DNA of 64,000 nt, taken from NCBI RefSeq assembly GCF_000330885.1, contig NC_020059.1, positions 2,407,001 through 2,471,000 on the forward strand, in the 5' to 3' direction. Below, piece after piece: positions 44,512 to 51,713 of this stretch (its first letter is position 1; each line of letters begins with the position of its first letter). The notes beneath the pieces were generated by a model. The model searched no databases and had not been told where the DNA came from. It was given only the letters and a program-made list of their open reading frames with translations. This DNA is from Rhizobium tropici CIAT 899. Lineage in GTDB: Bacteria > Pseudomonadota > Alphaproteobacteria > Rhizobiales > Rhizobiaceae. The translations under genes were made by a program, and so were the position numbers.

Positions 44512-44595
44512 GCCAACGTGGTGGAATAGGTAGACACGTCGCCGCAGCGATCCCGAGTGGAATGCTTGGGTGCAGGTTCAATCCCTGCCGTTGGC
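44512..44595 (+). tRNA. tRNA-Leu-like RNA lacking an anticodon
   Basis: Class II tRNA fold of 84 bases. Acceptor GCCAACG/CGTTGGC (7 bp), TG linker, D-arm GTG/CAC with loop GAATAGGTAGA (Leu-type), long variable arm CCCGAG/CTTGGG (6 bp), T-arm GCAGG/CCTGC with loop TTCAATC: all intact. The anticodon arm (44538-44551) is a 5-bp stem GTCGC/GCGAT with only a four-base loop CGCA, three short of the universal seven, so no anticodon can be presented. Base 73 is C (Leu tRNAs have A) and CCA is not encoded. A normal decoding function is excluded; role unknown. Confidence 0.8.
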
Positions 44596-44793
44596 CTTCA
44601 GGTGAGCCGTCCAATTTTTGGCAAAGACGAAGCCAGTTAACGCGGCATTCGCGGTTCTAAATCGCATTTGGGGACAAGTGGAATAGTCACGCTTCCATGC
44701 CGCTGAAAGCGCATAACACGACAAGGGCGGCGATCGCATGCCACCGCCTCCGTTGTTCGCTATACTCAGTGTCGGAGATTTTGGTGGGAGGAT

Positions 44794-45252
44794 CTAGTCC
44801 TCCAAGTTCACGCTTGCTGCCGTAATTCCGCGTTGCATCATTACATCGCCCACTTTGCCGGAGACGCTAATGTCGCAGCCGCTAGTGCAGTTGTTGTAGA
44901 GCAAACTAAGCTGATCACGCGGGAGTTTTTCCACATTGACAAAAAAGGCGGTCATACCGCCGTTTTTGTCATATAACAGACCCTGCTCCCCCATGAACAA
45001 GAATTTCCCACTGGTGGTGACACTCTGCCCGCGCATCTTTTTATAATCGACTTGAAGATCGCTCCACGAAATAGTCAGAGCCGTATCAACCTTTTTTGCG
45101 GCACCCTCCCCAGTCTTCCCAAAAAGGGTGTCATAGCAGTCCAATCGCGCAGCATCATTCGCGATCTTGCGGCAAGTAAAAACATCGCCTGCTTGCGCAA
45201 CGGTAATACTGGCCGAAAAAGATGCCAGAAAAACGGAAACTAAGATTTTCAT
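44794..45252 (-). CDS. secreted cargo protein, 152 aa
   Basis: Signal peptide ILVSVFLASFSASITVAQA (residues 3-21), then CRKIANDAARLDCYDTLFG with two Cys, and YNNCTSGCDISVSGKVG near the end with two more, so disulfides are likely. The middle (SGKFLFMGEQGLLYDKNGG, AFFVNVEKL) resembles OB-fold periplasmic proteins. Not a virion protein; a moron placed between V and W, possibly altering the lysogen's envelope. Confidence 0.75.
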   Translation of the reverse strand: MKILVSVFLASFSASITVAQAGDVFTCRKIANDAARLDCYDTLFGKTGEGAAKKVDTALTISWSDLQVDYKKMRGQSVTTSGKFLFMGEQGLLYDKNGGMTAFFVNVEKLPRDQLSLLYNNCTSGCDISVSGKVGDVMMQRGITAASVNLED

Positions 45253-45352
45253 TATGCGCCCTCAACACAACCATTGGCAGCTACGAAATCACAGAAAACT
45301 TGCAAAAGGGTTGCGCTACCCCATAACGATGTCTCCGGCAATGGCTCGGAAT

Positions 45353-45904
45353 CTAATCTTTCGCGAAGACGCGGGTTGACCCTTCGACAATAGGCCAAAG
45401 TCCCTTGGATGAGCCCGCCCCCACATCGACCCTGTCACCGATGCGAGCGACTTTTTTTCCGCCCTCGCCGCCGAGCTGTACATTGGGCGATTCAACAATC
45501 ACGGTTGCGCCCGTCACCTTCACCAGATTGGCCGAGGCTTCCACGACGGTATCGCCGATTTTGATATGCAATGGCATATCCTTGTTCTCGCGAGCGTTCG
45601 CATCGCTGTATGTGGAGAAATCTATCTGCGCGTCCGCCATGTCGCCGCTTTCGGACACAACATCGACCTGCTCGCCCTTCAGATAAAGAACGTCCACCTT
45701 GACGCCACCGGCCGCGAGCGTCCGCGCCTTAATCCATGGCGAGAGATAAGGTTTGCCATTCTGATCGGACAGCTTGACCCGATACATGCTTTTGTCGTCG
45801 CTGACCTCTGCAATCGTCCCTTTCCGGCGGCGATTGCGGTTGCGGCGCTCAAGCTCGGCAATACGGTGCATCATGTCCGAAAGCTGTTCAACGAGGCCCG
45901 TCAT
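45353..45904 (-). CDS. baseplate spike protein V
   Basis: 183 residues of P2 gpV type: N-terminal OB domain (GTIAEVSDDKSMYRVKLSDQ, YLSPWIKARTLAAGGVKV) and C-terminal beta-helix strand region (VEASANLVKVTGATVIVESPNVQLGGEGGKKVARIGD). Forms the membrane-piercing spike. Overlaps the preceding gene by ATGA. Confidence 0.93.
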   Translation of the reverse strand: MTGLVEQLSDMMHRIAELERRNRNRRRKGTIAEVSDDKSMYRVKLSDQNGKPYLSPWIKARTLAAGGVKVDVLYLKGEQVDVVSESGDMADAQIDFSTYSDANARENKDMPLHIKIGDTVVEASANLVKVTGATVIVESPNVQLGGEGGKKVARIGDRVDVGAGSSKGLWPIVEGSTRVFAKD

Positions 45905-46653
45905 CGCGTCACCTCGAATGCAGGCGTCATCAACATGGCGTCGGCCTCGCTGTAGATCATGCCGTAACGGCGCATCGCGGCTTGCAGTTCGTCCGCATCG
46001 CCGGAGATCTGTGCACGCATAAGCGCGATCTTTCGGCCCATATCCGGCGAGCGCGAAACAAGCTCCGTTTCACACTTCGCGAAAAACCGCGCCAATGGCG
46101 AGTTGGCTTTGAGCGCAATACCGCGCACCGGGTCGGCAATAGCATCCACGGTCAATTTCAATTGGTGTGCCGCTAGCCGGACACCATTGGTATCGCCGCT
46201 TGCCCGAGAGCGTTGCGACTGTCCGAAGCCGAGCACCAGACTATTGAAGATTGCCGACCATTCGTTATCCGGGTCGGCGAGCGTGTCGGTAATTTGCCGC
46301 ATCGTTAAATCCAGATGGAATTCGAAATTCGCGTCCGTCGCCGGCACGCCCTCATATATGACGGACTCATCAGTCGCGGCATCCGTCACGACATGCGAGG
46401 TTGCTATTCCCGCCTCGAAAAAGATATCCACCTTGCCGCTCTTTGTGAGTGAGCGAAGTTCTAGCCCATCCGTCACCTTGGCGTCATCGGTATAGACAGA
46501 GATAAACGGCTTCTCCTGCGGCGTGTGCAGCGATCCGTTGGCGGCAATGTCAAGCGCGCCAATCTGGCTATCGAGAACATTGCCATCTACCAGTGTCCGC
46601 CCTTTCAGGGCTTCCACGGCACAGATGCGCAAGGCGACACGTACGAGGGACAT
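45901..46653 (-). CDS. phage morphogenesis protein, 250 aa, unassigned
   Basis: No family recognised. Lies between the tail-completion-like gene and spike V, where P2 has R and S (tail completion). Contains TLVDGNVLDSQIGALDIA, DNEWSAIFNSLVLGFGQSQRSR and a helical C-terminus. ATG 46653 has GGTGAG upstream. A tail-terminator or head-tail joining role is inferred from position only. Confidence 0.65.
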   Translation of the reverse strand: MSLVRVALRICAVEALKGRTLVDGNVLDSQIGALDIAANGSLHTPQEKPFISVYTDDAKVTDGLELRSLTKSGKVDIFFEAGIATSHVVTDAATDESVIYEGVPATDANFEFHLDLTMRQITDTLADPDNEWSAIFNSLVLGFGQSQRSRASGDTNGVRLAAHQLKLTVDAIADPVRGIALKANSPLARFFAKCETELVSRSPDMGRKIALMRAQISGDADELQAAMRRYGMIYSEADAMLMTPAFEVTR

Positions 46654-46671
46654 TGACACTCACCAATTCTG

Positions 46672-47055
46672 TTATTTGTGAACAAGCTCGACAATCAGCC
46701 GAGTATGATTGCGGTCATCGACAAGCGAGACCTCGAAAACAGGTTGCCCGTGGCGGGTCAACGCGCGCACCGCGTCCTGCTTCTTCAAAACGATATCGGG
46801 ATATCGCGTGCGGTCGATGTAGAGCATGGCCTTGCCCGCCGCGATCTTAATTTGCCATGCGGCAGGGTTCGCAGTGTCAACGGCGTTCGATTTCTCGGCG
46901 CCTGTACGCAAGATCGCCGAAATTTCGCGCTGCGGCCTTTGTTGGTCCTTCGCGCCGCCGCTCATGGGAGACAAGCGGACTGTTTCGGCAAACTTCGCGT
47001 CTACCGCCGAAACCACGGAATCGCGAACGCTGTGAAAGGTAGCCCCGACAGGCAT
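46672..47055 (-). CDS. probable tail completion/head-tail connector protein, 127 aa
   Basis: Alpha/beta protein after the capsid gene: ATFHSVRDSVVSAVDAKFAETV, IKIAAGKAMLYIDRTRYPDIVLKKQDAVRAL, FEVSLVDDRNHTRLIVEL. Size and order fit a connector or stopper; no diagnostic motif seen. GGAGATTGAGC precedes ATG 47055. Confidence 0.65.
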   Translation of the reverse strand: MPVGATFHSVRDSVVSAVDAKFAETVRLSPMSGGAKDQQRPQREISAILRTGAEKSNAVDTANPAAWQIKIAAGKAMLYIDRTRYPDIVLKKQDAVRALTRHGQPVFEVSLVDDRNHTRLIVELVHK

Positions 47056-47113
47056 GCTCAATCTCCAAAGGCTGCATCCGGTCGCCATGGTGGCGACCGG
47101 ATGACGTTTGCTG

Positions 47114-48169
47114 TTAGTTCGAGGTTTTGACCTGCACCAAGCAATCCGGCTGTTTGCAGATGGCAAGCATGTTCGACTGCGATTTCAGTTCGAGGCCAAC
47201 GCCGTGGTCCAGTTCCTTCGTGGAGATGAAAATGGAGCCTTCCTCGTCCGCGCCCGGAGCCTGATTGACTCGGTCGATGTGGTAGGCCGGACCATCGAAG
47301 GTGCGGAACATGGATTGCGTTCCGGACGGATAGACCGAACCGGAATTGTCCTCGACATTCTTTGCCGTCACGATGCGGCCGTCATTGTCCTTGACCGGCA
47401 AGCCGCCCTTGTATTCTCGCCAGACGATATCGCCGAACTCGAACACCCGGCCCCAGTTGCCGCCGAGACGTTGGCGCTCCAACTGGGTATGCAGTGAAGA
47501 GTTCTGCGCCTGCACCCAATACTTTTCGACCTTGGAATGCGAAATCAGCTTGGCGAAAAACTTGCTGTCTACGACCGCTTCAACGCCGCCGACCGTCTCG
47601 CCTTTGGCATTCGTCAGAATGTGATCGCTGACTTCCTCGCACTTCTGGCGAACATCGGTGCCGGCCGTGCCCAGGGCGAAATCGACTTCCTTCCGCTCCA
47701 CGTCAAAGAGATCATAGAGATTATACAGCGTCCGCAGCTTTCCATCCTTGATCTCGCCGCGCAGCATGCCGAGCCGCAGAAATTCGCGCGTGATCGAATG
47801 GTTTTTGCGGATGGTGATGAGCTTGCGCTCAAGCTCGGCGTCGAGCGATGCTTCTGTAATCTGCCCGTTCACAACTTCCAAGAGGCCATCAATGTCGCCG
47901 ACAAGGATGTTTTCGAAGTGGGTGAAATGAGGGATGGACAGAATGATACCAGACTGCACGCCATCGTCCGAAATCTCGCCGGGTCCGCCCGGCTCCTGAT
48001 GGGACAGGACAACAATCTGCCCTTCCCTATAATCGATGCGAACGAGGCGCGAACGCTTCGGCTCGCCCGGCGCGATACCAAGCGCATTGAGTAGACCGAA
48101 GGTATTCGGAAGTTTGTTGACCTCCGTCGTGAGATCAACGTTAGAGTAAGGCAAAACGATTTCCGGCAT
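47114..48169 (-). CDS. major capsid protein E (lambda type)
   Basis: 351 residues, close to lambda gpE (341). Lambda-type features: EVNKLPNTFGLLNALGIAPGEP, FTHFENILVGDIDGL, LFDVERKEVDFALG and the C-terminal VELKSQSNMLAICKQPDCLVQVK-type strand. Forms the HK97-fold head shell with decoration protein D encoded just upstream. Confidence 0.95.
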   Translation of the reverse strand: MPEIVLPYSNVDLTTEVNKLPNTFGLLNALGIAPGEPKRSRLVRIDYREGQIVVLSHQEPGGPGEISDDGVQSGIILSIPHFTHFENILVGDIDGLLEVVNGQITEASLDAELERKLITIRKNHSITREFLRLGMLRGEIKDGKLRTLYNLYDLFDVERKEVDFALGTAGTDVRQKCEEVSDHILTNAKGETVGGVEAVVDSKFFAKLISHSKVEKYWVQAQNSSLHTQLERQRLGGNWGRVFEFGDIVWREYKGGLPVKDNDGRIVTAKNVEDNSGSVYPSGTQSMFRTFDGPAYHIDRVNQAPGADEEGSIFISTKELDHGVGLELKSQSNMLAICKQPDCLVQVKTSN

Positions 48170-48255
48170 GGCGGATTGGTCCTTGTATCCTGATAGGCAT
48201 AGGAACCCCTACCCGCGACCGCGAGGCGGAAATTCCAGCGAATGATGAAGGGAGA

Positions 48256-48690
48256 TTAGGCGCGGGCGATCAGGCCCAAGCGCTCTTCGATGTCATCGAG
48301 TGCCGCAGCCTTTTGGGCGTCGGTCACGTCAGCCGGCCACACGATAGCGGCTCGATTGAGAACCGAGAGACGGCGCGAGTAGAGAACGCCGCCAACCAGA
48401 TCGGCCCCGGTCACCGCTTCGCAATCCTTGAGGCAAACACCGTAGACGATCTGGCTGCCGTCCGTTGCATCCGGGTCCCAAGCAACAAGCTTGCCAGCCT
48501 TCGCACCGGCCGGAGCCTGATCGGTTCCCACGATCTTGCCGACAAGCTGGCCCATCTTTACGGAGCGGGCTGCAGCCTCCCCTGCAAGCAAGGTGCCGAC
48601 ACCACGGCAAATTTCGGGATCGACTTCCTTTTTCAGCAGTTTGGACATGCCCGGCGACTGCTGGAATTTCAGAACAGGCAAAGTGCCCAT
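48256..48690 (-). CDS. head decoration protein D
   Basis: 144 residues; lambda gpD/HDPD-type capsid stabiliser: ICRGVGTLLAGEAAARSVKMGQLVG, GKLVAWDPDATDGSQIVYGVCL and LVGGVLYSRRLSVLNRAAIVWP. Between the protease and the capsid gene as in lambda. Confidence 0.92.
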   Translation of the reverse strand: MGTLPVLKFQQSPGMSKLLKKEVDPEICRGVGTLLAGEAAARSVKMGQLVGKIVGTDQAPAGAKAGKLVAWDPDATDGSQIVYGVCLKDCEAVTGADLVGGVLYSRRLSVLNRAAIVWPADVTDAQKAAALDDIEERLGLIARA

Positions 48691-48746
48691 GTTGATATCC
48701 TCTTCTAAAGATATGTTTCAGGTGAGATGAAAACGAGCAGAACGGG

Positions 48747-49124
48747 CTATGCTTTGGCGCGCTGCACGCGGGCATCGATCCGGGCGGAGAGTCCCGACTT
48801 CGCCTGCGGCTTGCTGTTGGTTGGCTCGCGATTGAGGCCCTGTGCATTCATGGTGCGCGGCGGCTGATATTCCTGTTCGCCGGCATCGCCGGACTTTGGC
48901 GCAAACGACAACGTTGCCTTGGCGGCATCGACGGAAACACCGGTTGCAAAAAGATGCTCCGCCAGCGCCTCGCGTCCCTTGGCCTCGTCGAGCGCCATGA
49001 TCGCGGCGCGGCGCTCGCGGTCTTCTTTCACGGCGGTTTCTGCCGAGGCTGTGAGCTTTTCGATCTGCGCTTTCAGGCCGGCATTTTCGGTCGCAAGGTT
49101 ATCCGCGCGCTCTTTGTCGTTCAT
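48747..49124 (-). CDS. nested scaffolding protein (Nu3-like), internal start in the protease gene
   Basis: An in-frame ATG at 49124 (protease codon 223) has a strong ribosome site AAGGAGAAGACC, giving a 125-residue protein identical to the coiled-coil C-terminus of the protease. Lambda makes its Nu3 scaffold from inside gene C in the same way. The nested product is inferred from the ribosome site and the domain boundary. Confidence 0.7.
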   Translation of the reverse strand: MNDKERADNLATENAGLKAQIEKLTASAETAVKEDRERRAAIMALDEAKGREALAEHLFATGVSVDAAKATLSFAPKSGDAGEQEYQPPRTMNAQGLNREPTNSKPQAKSGLSARIDARVQRAKA

Positions 49125-49790
49125 GGTCTTCTCCTTGGTGGACGTGGGGTTCTGACTTTTGGGAGGGGGAGAGGTCGTCATTGACCAATTCTTGGCCTTC
49201 GACAGCGCAACGAGGTTTTTCGGAGCGTGGGCGAAAAGCCGGTAATCGAAGGCGGCAACCGCCTTCGCCTTATTCTCAGTCGTCTCATCCGCGAAGCCTT
49301 CGGCGACCGCCTCGTCAGGTGTCAGCCAGCGTTCCGCCCTCATGATGTCCCGGCACTCGTCAGCAGTCTTACCGGACTTGGCCGCATAGACGCGGGCATA
49401 GGAGGTTGCCAAGGCTTCGAGCGCTTCGATGGTTTTGCTGTGATCGTCGGAATTACCGAAGGTGTAACCGCTCGGATCATGGATCATCATGACTGCACCC
49501 GCCGACATGGTGACGGTATGGCCTGCCATCGCAATGAGGGATGCGGCAGACGCCGCAATCCCTTCGACCACGACATTCGTGATACCGGGACGCGCCGTGA
49601 GCAGAGCGTGAATTGCCGCACCTTCCGTAGCAACGCCGCCGCCCGAGTTGATGTGAACGGCAAGCTCTGCATCCGCCTCGATTTGCGACAAGGCAAAGAC
49701 GACATCGGCCGATGTAAAGCCATCTTCAAAGTAATAGTCGCCGACATAGCCGGAAAGCCGGAGCTTCCCGTCTTCAAGAATTGCAGCCAT
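48747..49790 (-). CDS. ClpP-like prohead protease (C type) fused to scaffold region
   Basis: 347 residues. N-terminal ~200: ClpP/S49-like serine peptidase with INSGGG (48-53), nucleophile Ser81 (GIAASAASLIAMAG), His104 (MMIHDPSG) and an Asp later. C-terminal ~125: coiled-coil scaffold (ERADNLATENAGLKAQIEKL, then ALDEAKGREALAEHLFATGV). It cuts head proteins and itself during prohead maturation, like lambda gpC. Starts 11 bp before the gpW stop; GAGG precedes ATG 49790. Confidence 0.92.
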   Translation of the reverse strand: MAAILEDGKLRLSGYVGDYYFEDGFTSADVVFALSQIEADAELAVHINSGGGVATEGAAIHALLTARPGITNVVVEGIAASAASLIAMAGHTVTMSAGAVMMIHDPSGYTFGNSDDHSKTIEALEALATSYARVYAAKSGKTADECRDIMRAERWLTPDEAVAEGFADETTENKAKAVAAFDYRLFAHAPKNLVALSKAKNWSMTTSPPPKSQNPTSTKEKTMNDKERADNLATENAGLKAQIEKLTASAETAVKEDRERRAAIMALDEAKGREALAEHLFATGVSVDAAKATLSFAPKSGDAGEQEYQPPRTMNAQGLNREPTNSKPQAKSGLSARIDARVQRAKA

Positions 49791-49800
49791 TTCCGTGACC

Positions 49801-50058
49801 TCAGTAAGGGCGCATGCGACCGCTGATCGCGTATCGGGTTCGCGCAGGTTTCTCGCCTCGCGCAATCTGGCAATTGCGGATGGCTTCATTCAAAGCCCGC
49901 TGCACCTCTGCCAATGAAGCGTTGGCGTAGCGGGTCATGTCCTCGCCGAAGCGCGCTTCCGTGACCATCTCGCCGGAAAGCAACGCTTCTTCCACACGGC
50001 GCAGCTTTACCGCGCGCGCGCACCAATCGATTTTCAACGGGTCCGAGCCGTCCGCCAT
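49801..50058 (-). CDS. head-to-tail joining protein W (lambda type)
   Basis: 85 residues: LRRVEEALLSGEMVTEARFGEDMTRYANASLAEVQRAL is typical of the small lambda gpW connector beneath the portal. ATG 50058 overlaps the portal stop (TGATG) and has GGAGG upstream. Confidence 0.88.
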   Translation of the reverse strand: MADGSDPLKIDWCARAVKLRRVEEALLSGEMVTEARFGEDMTRYANASLAEVQRALNEAIRNCQIARGEKPARTRYAISGRMRPY

Positions 50059-51713
50059 CAAGCAGCCTCCTTCGCGGGGTCTCTATTTCCAACGGCTGCG
50101 GCCCCGAGGGGACCGCCACCGCCCTGCGACCGGCCAAATGGATGCGGCACGCCCTCATCCTCGAACATCTTCTTTTCGCGCCCAAGCTGCACGATTTGCT
50201 CCTCGCCGTTCTTGCCGGCGAGAGCGCATTCGTCGTGATAGGTGGACAGACCGGTTTCGAGCCTGATCTTTGCAGCCAGGGCGGCTTTGTAATCGTCGGC
50301 AGACGGTGCGGCGGGACCGCTCCATTCCGTCTGAAAAACGCTCTCTCTGTCCCGACTGAAAGCCTCATATCCGCCCTTGAAAGGGATGATCTTGCGAAAG
50401 ATCATCTCATCAAGCCAGCGCTCAAAGATGCCTTGCAAGAACGGGGCGACGATACGAGTGCGCCGACGCAAAACAATCGGCCATATGCTGGCAACCGCCA
50501 TTCGGACCGAGGAATAAGAAGCGTTGGAATGATCCATCGCCAATGCCTCGTAGGTGATGCCGAGGCAACGGGCCACTTCCTTCAACAGATTTTGGAAGAA
50601 CGGCAGATACTGAGAACCCGGTGTTGCCGCCGTGTGCATCTGGAATTCTTCGCCGGGACCGAGATGATTAATGCGTGCGGAGTCGGACATGGAGATGCCC
50701 TTTTCCTTCAACGCGCCAATGCGATGGTCCCAAACGTCGAGCAAGTCTTGCTGCAACCCACCGATGAACTCCGACCAATCCCCGTCAAAGCTGGCGGGAG
50801 CGTCTATGTCGTTCAACGTCTGTATGGCCTGAAACGCTGTTTCGCTCGGTTCCGGGCTTTTGATGGTCGCCGCAAAGATGGTCTGCATCAAAGCCGTCGC
50901 CAAGGTCGCATCGGCCAACTGGTCTGACTGTGCAATAACCTTCAACGCGGCTGCGATGACCGAAATGCCGCGCGGACTATTGAGGTTTGCGGCGCGATCC
51001 ATGACATGGATAACGTCGGAAGCGTCAACGGTCCGATCTTGCTCAACGCCACCCGCCCGAACACGAAAGCGATAGGCAACCGCCCTATTATCCTCATCAT
51101 GGTAGATACCCTGATCGAGACCGACGCTTTCCTCTGTCCTGCGAGGGCAGCGATGCGAGGCGATCAGAGAAACTTTCGTACCAGATTTCAAACCGAGGCG
51201 ACGTTGCTTTTCGAGCGGCAGATTATCGAGCAACCCGAAAGCCTCGCCCGTCGCAAGGAAGCTGAGCAAGGCCGCTTCCGCCATATCGGCAATAGTCGCC
51301 TTGCCGGCTAGGTCGCATTCCTTCGGGTTCCATGCCCAGCGCCGCCAAGCCCGCTCGACGCGGCGGCACCATGCCGTAGCCTGCTTCTTTGTGTAACCGA
51401 AGGATTCGAGCTGTGCGAGACAGGCAAGTTTCAGCTCTTCGCCGATGGTATCGGTGACGATCTGCTGGATAGCGCCCGATATCCAACCGCTATTCTGCAT
51501 GAAATCGAAGGCCAAGGCGGAAGCACGTTCAGCAGCTTCACGCACATCTATCCGTGCATCGCGTGTGACCGCCCGGCGCATGCTAAGTGTGCCGGCCCGA
51601 TCACCGCGAAGATATCGCGCGGTCATTTTGCGGGACGGCGCAGGCTGCGGCGCGGGCATCTCGACCCGGATCGAATTCGCCTTCACGCGCATCCGAGGTT
51701 TGCTTTCAATCAT
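50058..51713 (-). CDS. portal protein B (lambda type)
   Basis: 551 residues forming the dodecameric DNA gate of the head. Lambda-family features: ARDARIDVREAAERASALAFDF-type start, WISGAIQQIVTDTIG, IHVMDRAANLNSPRGISVIAAAL and LGITYEALAMDHSNASYSSVRMA. Starts in the ATGA overlap with the terminase stop. A Gly/Pro tail (~525-551). Confidence 0.94.
   Translation of the reverse strand: MIESKPRMRVKANSIRVEMPAPQPAPSRKMTARYLRGDRAGTLSMRRAVTRDARIDVREAAERASALAFDFMQNSGWISGAIQQIVTDTIGEELKLACLAQLESFGYTKKQATAWCRRVERAWRRWAWNPKECDLAGKATIADMAEAALLSFLATGEAFGLLDNLPLEKQRRLGLKSGTKVSLIASHRCPRRTEESVGLDQGIYHDEDNRAVAYRFRVRAGGVEQDRTVDASDVIHVMDRAANLNSPRGISVIAAALKVIAQSDQLADATLATALMQTIFAATIKSPEPSETAFQAIQTLNDIDAPASFDGDWSEFIGGLQQDLLDVWDHRIGALKEKGISMSDSARINHLGPGEEFQMHTAATPGSQYLPFFQNLLKEVARCLGITYEALAMDHSNASYSSVRMAVASIWPIVLRRRTRIVAPFLQGIFERWLDEMIFRKIIPFKGGYEAFSRDRESVFQTEWSGPAAPSADDYKAALAAKIRLETGLSTYHDECALAGKNGEEQIVQLGREKKMFEDEGVPHPFGRSQGGGGPLGAAAVGNRDPAKEAA

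Larger units (their letters stand above)
44348..44793. other. non-coding insertion between tail genes V and W
   Basis: 446 bases without a supportable protein gene inside an otherwise dense operon. It contains the rightward promoter and tRNA-like gene at 44477-44595 and then about 200 bases of undefined sequence before the end of the secreted-protein gene. Confidence 0.6.

Noticed and set aside
44301..44537. Leftward open frame of 78 codons overlapping the W gene start and the tRNA-like gene
   Set aside because: GTG start with no ribosome site, overlaps the better-supported W start by 47 bases and runs antisense through the tRNA-like fold.
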